Assembly (NCBI GenBank): GCA_013791855.1
Contig: VMTA01000015.1
Coordinates: 42,504-106,503 of the forward strand
Direction: 5' to 3'
DNA: 64,000 nt
DNA from: Sideroxydans sp.
GTDB taxonomy: Bacteria > Pseudomonadota > Gammaproteobacteria > Burkholderiales > Gallionellaceae
Shown here piece by piece: positions 37,301-46,462 of this stretch. The translations under genes were made by a program, and so were the position numbers. Numbering within the stretch: position 1 is the first letter of the stretch; the number at the start of each line of letters is the position of its first letter. The notes under the pieces are model-generated. The model made no database searches. It was not told the origin of the DNA and worked only from the letters and a program-made list of their open reading frames with translations.

Positions 37301-37384
37301 GGCAAGGTCATCCATCAGGGCTATCTATACAGCAGACCTGAACCGGCAGAAAACGTCTTGCCGAGCATGTGGCGGAAACGCTGA
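34310..37384 (+). CDS. Membrane PAS-GGDEF-EAL cyclic-di-GMP protein
   Basis: 1024 residues. Two N-terminal TM helices and a DUF4118-like four-helix region run to about residue 195. Three PAS/PAC modules follow (DSIAEGSSDAIFAKDTEG; TVQNIMLALDSEGR; EQSPESIVITNLDAE). The GGDEF site is AGDEF (first Gly replaced) with an RxxD I-site (REGD). The EAL domain keeps EALIRW, VNISPRHF, DDFGTGYSSL, LKIDKTF and VAEGVEA, so phosphodiesterase activity is likely. It begins 25 bases after the tRNA 3' half. ATG 34310 is preferred over 34289, with GGGAG upstream. Confidence 0.93.
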   Translation: MNDPDDQRNKPADIFKVVVIYALFAATWILLSDWIVERFFHGHDTHAVMQSIKGLLFVSATSILLYYLLKRLHAGAFEQHDTARGGLFDWLHWQRYLFAFVITIVTLLIRQDIAVSFDEHPLLLLFMFPIALSAVFVGFGPGLLATALCVAGLSYFAIPPLGSLAIKESHNLIQMGFLAAGGLLVSYLSMMLHDARHRSDSERRKAEAHLTDKLRAMSLLDSIAEGSSDAIFAKDTEGRYMLCNTATARFAGKSVIEVLGNDDTVLFPPEQAAHIQLSDRQVMQDDRVITIQETLDTRDGSRSFTATKGPLHDQTGKVIGLFGISHDITALKMTEHALRHERDTTQRYLDTVQNIMLALDSEGRVSMLNRYGCELLGYRETDLLGYNWFQTCLPQPEGMQAVYPVYLQLMSGKVEAAERFENEVLCRDGSRRTISWHNGYLRNDAGNIVGTLSSGEDVTARKQAEDQLRKLSMAVEQSPESIVITNLDAEIEYVNEAFVRNTGYRREEVIGKNPRVLQSGKTTKTTYEAMWKNLTAGDTWEGELYNKRKDGSDYVEHVSISPIRESDGRITHYVAVKEDITQKQKVEAELNRLAFYDTLTGLPNRALLLERMAQMIALTRRSQHCSALISFNIDNFKTINDAGGQALGDALLQAVGQRLDAIMREGDVVARVAGDEFGILLTDLSASREEASHFTQHIAEKIHASLQLAFKVGQEPVSITACLGIALFPDGEQDAPLDVLRRVNTALHHAKSRGKDQTAFYEGALDEAAHYRFEIERDLRHALDTGELRAFLQLQVDAKGKTVGAEALIRWQHPQRGLIAPSAFIPIAEESNLIIDIGNWMLNQVCAMLARADMIGCSGRIAVNISPRHFRQSDFVDQIKQVLTSSGADPTHLTLEVTEGMLIDNLQDVVAKMVELSALGIHFSMDDFGTGYSSLSYLKQLPIHELKIDKTFVQDMTTDPNDAALVDIILSVAKHLHLKVVAEGVEAQEQADFLNQRGKVIHQGYLYSRPEPAENVLPSMWRKR

Positions 37385-37439
37385 CCCGATCCCTCCGATA
37401 GTGGCGCCGGAAACAAACTAATCAAACCCCGACTGCGCT

Positions 37440-38480
37440 TCAGACCACCGCGACGCGTGCTGCCCCGGCGCGCATCTCACCTACCACCGCCGCCTGCGCG
37501 AATCCCGCCGTAGCGAACGCAGCCAGCACTGCCGCCACACCTTGCGGCGCGACCGACACCAGCAAGCCGCCGCTGGTCTGCGGATCGGCCAACAGTTGAC
37601 GCTGCCATTCCGGCAACCCTGCCGCGAAGTCCACCTCATGCCCGTAGCTCGCCAGATTGCGCGCGATGGCACCGGCCACGATGCCCTGCTGCACCAGCGG
37701 CAGCGCCTCGGATAAGGTCGGCACCTGACCGAAGTTCACCATCGCGCCCAGATTCGAACCGCGACAGATCTCCAGCAGATGACCCAACAGACCGAAACCG
37801 GTCACATCGGTCAGCGCGTGCACCTCCGGCATCGCGGCAAGCTCGCTGCCCACGCGGTTCAGTTTGGTCGTGGTCTCTATCATCTGCGCATAGCCCGCTT
37901 CGCTCAGCAGCTCTTTCTTCATCGCGGCGGCCAGTACGCCAACGCCCAAACCTTTACCAAGGATCAGCACGTCACCGTCACGTGCCGCGTTGTTCTTCTT
38001 CACATGGTCGGGATGCACGATACCGAGCGCGACCAGTCCATAGATCGGCTCCGGCGCATCGATGGAATGGCCGCCCGCGATGGGGATGCCCGCATCGCGG
38101 CATACCGCTTCACCGCCCTCCAGGATGCGGCGTATGGTGTCCGGCTGCAGCTTGTCGATGGGCATGCCGACGATGGCCAGTGCCATGATGGGGGTACCGC
38201 CCATGGCATACACATCGGAGATGGCATTGGTAGCCGCGATGCGGCCGAAGTCGAAAGCATCGTCGACGATGGGCATGAAGAAATCGGTGGTGGCGATGAT
38301 CGCCTGCTGGTCGTTCAGACGATAGACTGCAGCATCGTCGCTGCTCTCGATACCCACCAACAGGTCGGGGAACGGCATCGCATGTTTGGTTTTGCCCAGT
38401 ATCTCCTGCAACAAACCCGGTGCGATTTTGCAGCCGCATCCGCCGCCGTGCGACAATCGGGTCAATTTCACTTCAGACAT
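37440..38480 (-). CDS. selD: Selenide, water dikinase (selenophosphate synthetase)
   Basis: 346 residues. The N-terminal active site reads GGGCGCKI, with cysteine in place of selenocysteine and the adjacent lysine. ATP-binding Asp/Thr motifs (ATTDFFMPIVDDAFDFG) and DVTGFGLLGHLLEI follow. It makes selenophosphate from selenide and ATP. It is divergent from mnmH, the consumer of selenophosphate, 206 bases away. No selA/selB are visible, so here the use is probably tRNA selenation. Confidence 0.97.
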   Translation of the reverse strand: MSEVKLTRLSHGGGCGCKIAPGLLQEILGKTKHAMPFPDLLVGIESSDDAAVYRLNDQQAIIATTDFFMPIVDDAFDFGRIAATNAISDVYAMGGTPIMALAIVGMPIDKLQPDTIRRILEGGEAVCRDAGIPIAGGHSIDAPEPIYGLVALGIVHPDHVKKNNAARDGDVLILGKGLGVGVLAAAMKKELLSEAGYAQMIETTTKLNRVGSELAAMPEVHALTDVTGFGLLGHLLEICRGSNLGAMVNFGQVPTLSEALPLVQQGIVAGAIARNLASYGHEVDFAAGLPEWQRQLLADPQTSGGLLVSVAPQGVAAVLAAFATAGFAQAAVVGEMRAGAARVAVV

Positions 38481-38514
38481 TTCTTCTCCAATTACTTTTT
38501 AGAACCAAAACCAA

Positions 38515-38664
38515 GCCACAGAGCACACAGAGATCACAGAGAAAGATGTGCAAACAAGTCAAAGCACAGCGTACCCGATACTTCCCGTGAAATCGATATT
38601 GAATATTTCCAGCGAAAGTTAACGTTCTACCGCATTTCTCTGTGATCTCTGTGCCCTCTGTGGC
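38515..38664. repeat. Imperfect inverted repeat between selD and mnmH
   Basis: The left arm is 38515-38544 (GCCACAGAGCACACAGAGAT...) and the right arm 38635-38664. They match in 28 of 30 positions as reverse complements, separated by 90 bases. Each arm is built of CACAGAG units, a known kind of dispersed intergenic repeat. A long transcript hairpin or a small mobile repeat (MITE/REP-like) is possible. Confidence 0.7.
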
Positions 38665-38686
38665 AAATAGTTTTTAAGGATTGTTA

Positions 38687-39739
38687 ATGCTATTCAAAAC
38701 CGCGAACCTATCACAGCTCGGTGACTTTGACGAAATCATCGACGTGCGCACACCTGCTGAATTCGCGGACGATCATATCCCCGGCGCGATCAACTGTCCT
38801 GTGCTGTCGAACGAAGAACGCGTCACCGTCGGCACGCTGTACAAACAGGTTTCGCCTTTTGAAGCCCGCAAGGTCGGCGCGGCATTGATATCAAGGAACA
38901 TCGCCCACCATCTGGAAACGCTATTCAAGGACAAGCCCAAGTCCTGGAAGCCGCTGGTCTATTGCTGGCGCGGCGGGCAGCGCAGCGGCGCGATGAGCAT
39001 CATCATGGGCCAGGTCGGCTGGGCGGCACACAAACTGGAAGGCGGCTACAAGACCTACCGGCGCGACGTGCTGGATAAACTGGAAACGCTGCCGGCCAGT
39101 TTCAGTTTCCGCATCATCTGCGGACCGACCGGCTCGGGCAAGAGCCGCTTGCTGGACGCGTTGACCGCCAAAGGCGCACAGGTATTGGACCTCGAAGCCC
39201 TGGCCAACCATCGCGGCTCCGTGTTGGGCAGTTTCCCATCACAGGCGCAACCGTCACCCAAATCGTTCGAGACCGCACTGGTGCAGGTACTAAGCAGATT
39301 CGACCCGGCGCGCCCGGTGTTCGTCGAATCCGAAAGCAGCAAGATCGGCCGCCTCACCGTCCCCGCCCCCTTGATCACCGCCATGCACAACAGCGCATGC
39401 GTGCTGCTGGATACGTCGCGTGAAGCGCGCATCGCGCTGTTGATGGAGGAATACCAGCACTTCATCAACGATCCCGAGACACTGATCAAAAAGATCGAGA
39501 TCCTCAAGCCCTTCCACGGCGCGAAGCGCATCGAGGAATGGGAAGGTTTGATACGGGCCGGGAACTTCGAGACGCTGGTCGATGAACTGCTGACGCTGCA
39601 CTACGACCCCGGCTACCAGCGCTCACACGACAGCCATTACGGCGATATGGAACATGCGCTTCAGTTGAAGCTGACTGATACTTCAATACCCGCCATGCGC
39701 CAGGCTGCCAGCGAACTGTTGCAAGCGATCAGTGCCTGA
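38687..39739 (+). CDS. mnmH: tRNA 2-selenouridine synthase
   Basis: 350 residues from ATG 38687; the in-frame TTG six bases earlier is less likely. The N-terminal rhodanese domain has the catalytic cysteine in LVYCWRGGQRSGAM (about residue 95). A P-loop CGPTGSGKSRLL begins the C-terminal half. It replaces sulfur by selenium in wobble 2-thiouridine of tRNAs, using selenophosphate from SelD. AAGGA lies upstream. Confidence 0.96.
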   Translation: MLFKTANLSQLGDFDEIIDVRTPAEFADDHIPGAINCPVLSNEERVTVGTLYKQVSPFEARKVGAALISRNIAHHLETLFKDKPKSWKPLVYCWRGGQRSGAMSIIMGQVGWAAHKLEGGYKTYRRDVLDKLETLPASFSFRIICGPTGSGKSRLLDALTAKGAQVLDLEALANHRGSVLGSFPSQAQPSPKSFETALVQVLSRFDPARPVFVESESSKIGRLTVPAPLITAMHNSACVLLDTSREARIALLMEEYQHFINDPETLIKKIEILKPFHGAKRIEEWEGLIRAGNFETLVDELLTLHYDPGYQRSHDSHYGDMEHALQLKLTDTSIPAMRQAASELLQAISA

Positions 39740-39987
39740 GCGGCACGCACCACCGCTTCAATCAGCATCCTTCCGTCTCCAAAACCACACGACCGTCTTG
39801 GGTCGAGTAATATCCCCTTGTTAATAAAGTGGTTTTGGCGACCTTTCATATGCCAAACTGGCACCGTTTCCCATCTCTGCTCGGTGTATGGCGCGCCATC
39901 ACCGAAGATAGACTGCGCATCAAGATTCAACCTCTCTAACCGTTGTCGATAGCTACACAGTCAGGATCATCCTGAAGGAGTCGTCAC

Positions 39988-42102
39988 ATGCGCAACAACC
40001 AGCCCGTCACCGGACGCGAATACCCCTTTCCGCAAGGACAGACCGTCATTTCCTACACCAACCAGAAGGGCCAGATCACTCAGGCCAACGAAGCCTTCAT
40101 CGCGCTCTCCGGCTTCACCAAAGAAGAGCTGATGGGACAACCGCACAACCTCGTGCGCCATCCCGACATGCCGCCTGAGGCCTTCCGCGATCTGTGGGAC
40201 ACGATCAAGAAAGGACGCCCGTGGAGCGGGCTGGTGAAGAACCGGCGCAAAGATGGCGACCACTACTGGGTGCGCGCCTATGCTTCGCCGCTGGCCGATG
40301 GCAGCGGTTACGTCTCGGTTCGTGTCGCGGCGACGCGGCAGGAGATCAGCGCGGCGGAGTCGCTCTATGCCCGCATGCAGCACGATGAGCGCATCAAGCT
40401 GGAAGAAGGCCAACTCGCCCCGCGCTCCCTGCTCGGCAAACTCGGTGCCATGTTCAACAACATGCGCATGGTCTCGCGCCTGTGGCTGCTCTCACTCAGC
40501 GCTCTGGCTGGCTTCGTGGTGGCGATCAGCGTCGGCTGGCTGGGCGTGAATTCCGCCACCAACGGTCTGAAGAGCGTATACGAAGATCGCGCCGTGCCGA
40601 TGTACGACCTCGGCCAGATCGATTCCAGAGTGCGCGAGAACTACAACGACCTGATCCTGGCGTTCCAGCACGACCCGTCCGGCGCGCTGGCATCCCTGCA
40701 TGGACACCCGGTCGGGCGTCATCTGGAGAACGTCAGCAAGCGCAAGGACGAGATCAATGCACTATGGCAGAAATACATGGCGACCTACCTGACCGAGGAA
40801 GAGAAACTGCTGGCCGCCGATGTCGATGCCCAGCGCACGGCCTGGCAGAAGAAGATCGCCGAGACAGTCAGCGCCTTGTCACAGAACAACTACAGCAAGG
40901 ATGCCCTGCAGAACCTGCTCGTCGCTGGTCGCGAAGAACGTGCGGCTTTTCACGCCTCGCTGGACAAGCTGGTCACTTATCAGACTTCGGTCGCCAAGAG
41001 CGAATACGATCAGGCGCTGGCTACCGCGAAACTGGATGCCCTGATCTTCGAGATCCTGCTCGCAGCCGGCACGCTGGGCCTGCTATTGCAATCCTGGTTC
41101 ATCATCCGCCGTATCCGCAGCGGCCTGCAGGCCGCGATCGAAGCAGCCAATGCCATCGCCGCCGGCGACCTGACCAAGCCGCTGCCGGCTGCCAGCAAGG
41201 ACGAGCTGGGTGATCTGGTCGCCTCGCTGTCGGTGATGCGCAACAACCTGCATGAACTGATCGCCAACGTGCGAGAAGGCATCTCCGCCCTGAACATCAC
41301 CTCCGGCGAAGTCTCCAACTCGGCCCAGAGCAGTTCCAAGGTCACCGAGATGCAATCCGAGGCCGCTTCCGGCATGGCCGCCGCGATGGAACAACTTTCC
41401 GTTTCCATCGACCAGGTGAGCGAGCACGCCAAGGAAGCCTATGCGGTCAGCCAGACCTCCAGCAAACAGGCGACCGAAGGCGGCAGCATCATCCAGAACA
41501 CGGCATCAGAGATGGAACTCATCGCCACCGCCGTGAACCATGTCGCGACCAGCATACGCAGTCTGGAAGGTTATTCCGACCAGATCACCAGCATCGTCAA
41601 CACCATCCGCGAGATCGCCGACCAGACCAACCTGCTCGCGCTCAATGCCGCCATCGAAGCGGCACGCGCCGGCGAACAGGGGCGCGGTTTCGCCGTGGTC
41701 GCCGATGAAGTGCGCAAGCTGGCCGAACGTACCGCGACCTCTACCAAAGAGATCGGCAGCATGATCGGCAAGATACAGGAAGGCACCAAGCAGGCAGCCC
41801 AGGAGATGGAGGTCAGCGTCAAACGGGTGAGCGGCGGCGTCGATCTGGCACGTCAGGCCGGCAAATCGGTGAGCAGCATCAACGAAGCGGCCCAGCAAGC
41901 GGCGCGCGCGGTGGACGACATCACGGCGGCGATACAGGAACAATCACTGGCCGCACGCGACATCGCGGAACGCATCGAGAAGATCGCGCAAGGGACGGAA
42001 ACGAACAGCATGGCCGCTGCCCAGACCGCCTCCTCCGCGCAACAGATGACCGCGCTCAGCAAGCAACTGGACGAACTGGCGGGACGCTTCCGTATCGCCT
42101 GA
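39988..42102 (+). CDS. PAS-containing methyl-accepting chemotaxis protein (Aer-like)
   Basis: 704 residues. The N-terminal PAS domain ([29 protein letters not shown]) is of the Aer type that binds FAD or heme. Then come a TM helix ([19 protein letters not shown]), a periplasmic four-helix domain, a second TM, and HAMP. The signalling domain carries the conserved hairpin tip [22 protein letters not shown]. It probably steers energy or redox taxis. AAGGAG stands 7 bases before the start. A terminator follows. Confidence 0.94.
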   Translation: MRNNQPVTGREYPFPQGQTVISYTNQKGQITQANEAFIALSGFTKEELMGQPHNLVRHPDMPPEAFRDLWDTIKKGRPWSGLVKNRRKDGDHYWVRAYASPLADGSGYVSVRVAATRQEISAAESLYARMQHDERIKLEEGQLAPRSLLGKLGAMFNNMRMVSRLWLLSLSALAGFVVAISVGWLGVNSATNGLKSVYEDRAVPMYDLGQIDSRVRENYNDLILAFQHDPSGALASLHGHPVGRHLENVSKRKDEINALWQKYMATYLTEEEKLLAADVDAQRTAWQKKIAETVSALSQNNYSKDALQNLLVAGREERAAFHASLDKLVTYQTSVAKSEYDQALATAKLDALIFEILLAAGTLGLLLQSWFIIRRIRSGLQAAIEAANAIAAGDLTKPLPAASKDELGDLVASLSVMRNNLHELIANVREGISALNITSGEVSNSAQSSSKVTEMQSEAASGMAAAMEQLSVSIDQVSEHAKEAYAVSQTSSKQATEGGSIIQNTASEMELIATAVNHVATSIRSLEGYSDQITSIVNTIREIADQTNLLALNAAIEAARAGEQGRGFAVVADEVRKLAERTATSTKEIGSMIGKIQEGTKQAAQEMEVSVKRVSGGVDLARQAGKSVSSINEAAQQAARAVDDITAAIQEQSLAARDIAERIEKIAQGTETNSMAAAQTASSAQQMTALSKQLDELAGRFRIA

Positions 42103-42124
42103 GATCGTTATTCAGCCCAGTCGG

Positions 42125-42150
42125 ACCCGCCGTACGCGGCGGGTCTTTTT
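42125..42150 (+). terminator. Intrinsic terminator after the MCP gene
   Basis: Stem ACCCGCCG/CGGCGGGT with a TACG loop, followed by CTTTTT. It lies 22 bases after the MCP stop and reaches the 3' end of alr, so it separates the convergent genes. Confidence 0.85.
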
Positions 42151-43213
42151 ACGCCTGCAATACCGGCACGCGCGGTGCCAGCGCGCACAGCAATTCGTAG
42201 CTGATGGTGCCGGCGGAACGGGCCACCTCGTCGATCGGCATACCCTCGCCCCACAGCACCACACGACTACCGACGCGCGCATTCGGCAATGCGCTCAGAT
42301 CAACACTCAACATATCCATCGACACACGCCCCAGCGTACGCGTGCGCTGCCCGTCCACCAGGATGGACGTGCCGGTCGCGGCATGGCGCGGATAACCATC
42401 AGCATACCCGCAGGCCACGGTGCCGATGCGCATGGCGCGCTCGGCCCGGAAGGTCGCACCGTAGCCGACCGCCTCCCCCGCCTTGATGTCGCGCACCGAG
42501 ATGAGCTCACTGCTCAAAGTCATCACCGGCTGCAATCCCAGCGCTTGAGCACTGGCATCGCCGAACGGTGAACTGCCATAGAGCATGATGCCGGGACGCA
42601 CCCAGTCCGCATGCGCGGCGGGATGGCGCAGGATGGCGGCAGAGTTGGCCAGCGAGCGGGGATGGTGGCGATTAGCAGTGAGTTGTTCGAACAGTGCGTG
42701 TTGTGCCGACACGCCAGGTGCTTCGTCCGCCTGCGCGAAATGGGTCATCAGGGTGACGTCGCGCACAGCGCGATGCGACTTCAGGCGCTCCATCACGGCG
42801 GGGAACTCCTGGGCCGAGAAACCGAGCCGGTTCATGCCGCTGTTGAGCTTGAGCCACACCGAAAGCCCGTTCTTGCGCGGGTAGGCATCCAGCCATTCCA
42901 GTTGCTGCTGGCTGTGGATCACGGTCGTCAGCTCGTATTCGGCCAGCAAAGGCAGTTCGTCGCGCGAAAAGTAGCCTTCCAGCAGCAGGATGGGCTGGCG
43001 GAAACCGGCGTCACGCAAGGTCACAGCGTCGCGCACATCCAGCAGGGCGAAGCCGTCGGCATCGTTCAGGGCCCTGGCTGTCTGTAGCAGACCATGCCCG
43101 TAGGCATTGGCCTTTACCACCGCCATTACGCGCGCCGATGAAGCACGGCGTACCACACGCAGATTGTTGCGCAATGCGGAAAGGTCGATATGAGCCTGGA
43201 TAGGGCGTGACAT
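42149..43213 (-). CDS. alr: Alanine racemase
   Basis: 354 residues. The PLP lysine is in VMAVVKANAYGHG near residue 33. The second catalytic tyrosine lies in AVGYGATFRAE near 252. NSGMNRLGF is another family signature. It makes D-alanine for peptidoglycan in the cytoplasm. It is divergent from lplT. Confidence 0.96.
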   Translation of the reverse strand: MSRPIQAHIDLSALRNNLRVVRRASSARVMAVVKANAYGHGLLQTARALNDADGFALLDVRDAVTLRDAGFRQPILLLEGYFSRDELPLLAEYELTTVIHSQQQLEWLDAYPRKNGLSVWLKLNSGMNRLGFSAQEFPAVMERLKSHRAVRDVTLMTHFAQADEAPGVSAQHALFEQLTANRHHPRSLANSAAILRHPAAHADWVRPGIMLYGSSPFGDASAQALGLQPVMTLSSELISVRDIKAGEAVGYGATFRAERAMRIGTVACGYADGYPRHAATGTSILVDGQRTRTLGRVSMDMLSVDLSALPNARVGSRVVLWGEGMPIDEVARSAGTISYELLCALAPRVPVLQA

Positions 43214-43360
43214 GGATACTCTGCAGTGAATAAATCGTGGCGCGAATGATAGCAGGCCTCATTTCAGGCGCGATTCGAAAAGTGCCTGCTGTATCGAGAA
43301 TTTAACAATCACCCGGAAATTTCATGTTATAAAACGCCGTCACTCCAACCCGTACCTATC

Positions 43361-44587
43361 GTGAATCGCGGCTTCTACACCATCCTCGCAGCGCAGTTCT
43401 TCAGTGCGCTCGCCGACAATGCTCTGCTGTTCGCCGCCATCGCACTGCTGAAAGACCTTGCCTCACCCAGCTGGCACACGCCGGTGCTGCAACAGTTCTT
43501 CATCTTCTCCTACATCCTGCTCGCCCCCTTCGTCGGGGCTTTCGCCGACTCGCTGCCCAAAGGGCGCGTGATGTTCATCAGCAATCTGATCAAGCTCGCC
43601 GGCTGCATCGCCATGCTGGTCGGATTGCATCCCCTGCTCGCCTACGGACTGGTCGGGCTGGGCGCGGCGACCTATTCGCCTGCCAAGTACGGCATCCTCA
43701 CCGAATACCTGCCACCCGGCCAACTGGTGAAAGCGAACAGCTGGATGGAAGGCCTCACCGTCGCCGCCATCGTGCTCGGCGCGGTGATCGGCGGCGTCCT
43801 CATCTCGCCCACCATGTTCGCACCGCTGGTCGAATCGCTGAACATCCCGCTGCTGGACAGCGTGCCCATGTTCGCTATCGCCATCATCCTGGTGCTCTAT
43901 GTGATTGCGGCCGTGTTCAACCTGTACATCCCGCACGTACCCATCGACCATAAGCCACTGAGCCGCGACCCGATCGCGCTCACCAAGGACTTCTGGCACT
44001 GCTTCAAGTTACTGTGGAAGGACCCGCTGGGCCAGGTCTCGCTAGCAGTCACCACGCTGTTCTGGGGCGCGGGTGCAACGCTGCGCCTGCTGCTGATCGG
44101 CTGGGCGGCGGTCGCCCTCAACTACGACATCGGGCAGGCCGCCCAACTCACCGCATGGTTCGCCATCGGCATCGCCATCGGTTCGGTGCTGGCGGCGCGC
44201 TACATCACGCTGGAACATTCGGTGAACGTGCTGCCGGTCGGCATCGCGATGGGGCTGGTCGTGCTGCTGATGATCCCGATCTCCAGCAGCATGCTGGCCG
44301 TTCTGCTTCTGATCGTGATGGGCGCGATGGGCGGTTTCTTCGTGGTGCCGATGAATGCGCTGCTGCAACACCGCGGCCACCTGCTGATGGGCGCCGGCCG
44401 TTCCATCGCGGTGCAGAACTTCAACGAGAACATCAGCATCTTCGCCATGCTCGGCCTGTACGCCGTGATGGAGAAGATGGAGCTGCACATCTTCATCATC
44501 CTCACCGTGTTCGGTCTCATCCTGTCCGGCGTGATGAGCCTGCTGTACAAGAAACACCGCCACGATCAGGATAGCGGCGCGATGTGA
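43361..44587 (+). CDS. lplT: Lysophospholipid transporter LplT
   Basis: 408 residues from a GTG start (translated MNRGFYTILAAQFFSALADN). About 12 TM helices. Family signatures are ADNALLFAAIALLKDL, SPAKYGILTEYLPP and a VPMNALLQHRG region. In other bacteria LplT flips lysophospholipids across the inner membrane and is often fused or linked to an acyltransferase; no acyltransferase is adjacent here. Confidence 0.93.
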   Translation: MNRGFYTILAAQFFSALADNALLFAAIALLKDLASPSWHTPVLQQFFIFSYILLAPFVGAFADSLPKGRVMFISNLIKLAGCIAMLVGLHPLLAYGLVGLGAATYSPAKYGILTEYLPPGQLVKANSWMEGLTVAAIVLGAVIGGVLISPTMFAPLVESLNIPLLDSVPMFAIAIILVLYVIAAVFNLYIPHVPIDHKPLSRDPIALTKDFWHCFKLLWKDPLGQVSLAVTTLFWGAGATLRLLLIGWAAVALNYDIGQAAQLTAWFAIGIAIGSVLAARYITLEHSVNVLPVGIAMGLVVLLMIPISSSMLAVLLLIVMGAMGGFFVVPMNALLQHRGHLLMGAGRSIAVQNFNENISIFAMLGLYAVMEKMELHIFIILTVFGLILSGVMSLLYKKHRHDQDSGAM

Positions 44588-44593
44588 TTGGAT

Positions 44594-44615
44594 GCGATAG
44601 CTGTTCGGCTATCGC
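44594..44615. terminator. Hairpin between lplT and ggt
   Basis: GCGATAGC-TGTTCG-GCTATCGC, a perfect 8-bp stem lying between the convergent stops. It touches the stop codon of ggt. No T-run follows, so efficiency is uncertain. Confidence 0.55.
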
Positions 44616-46336
44616 TAGTGGCCCAAGGCAAGACCCGTGTTGTGACGCGGATCGTTCGCGCCGTAGTAGCGATCGTTCCCCTCCGCTTTCCCGCCCAGCT
44701 TGGGCGCGCCGATCAGGATCGCCGTCACATGGTTGGCATAGCCGGTATCGCGAAAGTTCTGTCCCCATGATTCCAGCGCATTGCGCGTATCCGGACTGAG
44801 CGCGTAACGCTCGATGAAAGTCGTATCGGGCAACCATTGCTGGTGAAAGCGCGGCGCATCCACCGCCTCCTGGATATCCATACCGTAGTCGATCACGTTG
44901 AGAATCACGTGCATCACCGCGGTGATGATGCGGCTGCCGCCCGGCGTGCCCACCACCATCAACGGCATGCCGTCTTTCGTGACGATGGTCGGGCTCATGG
45001 AACTCAGCGGGCGCTTGCCCGGCGCGATCACGTTCGCCTCGCCCTGCACCAGACCGTAACTGTTCGGCACACCGACCTTGACCGTGAAATCGTCCATCTC
45101 GTTGTTGAGCAGCACGCCCGTCCCTGCCGCCGTGACCTTGGCACCGAACGCACCGTTCAAAGTGTAGGTGACCGACACCGCATTGCCCCACTTGTCCACG
45201 ATGGAGTAATGCGTGGTGTTGTCGCCTTCATGCGGCGCGACACCGGGTTTGATCTGCAGTGAGATGCCCGCCTTGTCTTTCGCGATCTTGCTGCGTATCC
45301 GCGCCGCATAGTCCTTGTCGAGCAAACGCGACAGCGGATTGTCCACGAAATCCGGATCGCCCAGATAGCTGTTGCGATCCACATAGGCATGGCGCATCGC
45401 CTCGATCTGGTAGTGCACGGCCTGCGCCGAATGGAAACCCAGTTCTGACAAGGGATAGGCTTCGAGGATGTTCAGCATCTCGCACAGCGTCACCCCGCCC
45501 GAACTGGGCGGCGGCGCGGAGACGATGCCGTAGCCGCGATAGCTGCACTCGATCGGAGCGAGTTCGCGCGTTCGGTATTGGTCGAGATCCGCCTGCGCGA
45601 TGATGCCGCCGTTCGACTGACTGCTCGCCACCAGCGCCTTGGCAACAGGCCCTTGGTAGAACCCGGTGCTGCCGTGCTGGCTGATCTGTCGCAAAGTACG
45701 CGCCAGATCTTTCTGTATCAATCGCTGCCCGACTTGGTAAGGCTGACCACGCTGCAGAAAGATCGCGGCGGAAGGCGCATCTATTCTGAAAGCCTGCGTC
45801 GCCATGCCCAGCATATCGACATCGCTCTGCCCCAGCACGAATCCGCGTTGCGCCAGTTTGATCGCGGGCGCCAGCAGTTTGCCGCGCGGCAAAGTGCCGT
45901 ATCTCTCCAGCGCATATTGCATGCCGGAAACCGTACCAGGTACGCCAACAGCCAGATGTCCGTCCGTGCTCGCGCCCGGCACCACCTTCCCGTCACGGTC
46001 GAGATACATGCCGGCGGTCGCCGCCAGCGGCGCTTTCTCGCGAAAATCCAGAAAGGTCTTGCGGCCATCGGCCAGCATCAGCGTCATGAAGCCGCCGCCA
46101 CCCAGATTGCCCGCCACGGGATACACCACCGCCAGCGCATAGCCCACCGCCACCCCGGCATCCACCGCATTGCCGCCGGCCTTGAGCACATCCACCCCGA
46201 CCTGTGTGGCCAGATGATGGGCCGTCACCACCATGCCGTACTCTGCCGCGACCGGCGCGGGCGAAGCGGCCCAGGCACTGCCGTGCAGAATGATCGATGC
46301 AGCCAGCAGTACTCTGGCGGATAAACGTAGTTTCAT
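44615..46336 (-). CDS. ggt: Gamma-glutamyltransferase (glutathione hydrolase)
   Basis: 573 residues from ATG 46336. The N-terminus MKLRLSARVLLAASIILHGSA is a signal peptide, so it acts in the periplasm; the extra 26 residues from 46414 lack sense and were dropped. The autocatalytic threonine is in GDNTTHYSIVDKWGN (about residue 375), splitting the precursor into large and small chains. VGTPGGSRIITAV is the C-terminal signature. It cleaves glutathione and gamma-glutamyl peptides. Confidence 0.95.
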   Translation of the reverse strand: MKLRLSARVLLAASIILHGSAWAASPAPVAAEYGMVVTAHHLATQVGVDVLKAGGNAVDAGVAVGYALAVVYPVAGNLGGGGFMTLMLADGRKTFLDFREKAPLAATAGMYLDRDGKVVPGASTDGHLAVGVPGTVSGMQYALERYGTLPRGKLLAPAIKLAQRGFVLGQSDVDMLGMATQAFRIDAPSAAIFLQRGQPYQVGQRLIQKDLARTLRQISQHGSTGFYQGPVAKALVASSQSNGGIIAQADLDQYRTRELAPIECSYRGYGIVSAPPPSSGGVTLCEMLNILEAYPLSELGFHSAQAVHYQIEAMRHAYVDRNSYLGDPDFVDNPLSRLLDKDYAARIRSKIAKDKAGISLQIKPGVAPHEGDNTTHYSIVDKWGNAVSVTYTLNGAFGAKVTAAGTGVLLNNEMDDFTVKVGVPNSYGLVQGEANVIAPGKRPLSSMSPTIVTKDGMPLMVVGTPGGSRIITAVMHVILNVIDYGMDIQEAVDAPRFHQQWLPDTTFIERYALSPDTRNALESWGQNFRDTGYANHVTAILIGAPKLGGKAEGNDRYYGANDPRHNTGLALGH

Positions 46337-46462
46337 GGCGCACTCCAATGTGTTGTGACCCATCATCCCCGGCGGAATATATAGGCCATCGTTCTTCTTG
46401 ATTGAATCCGGCAAAGGTGCGAATGTACGCGCACCTAATGGCTGGCTGACGGCAAAAATACC

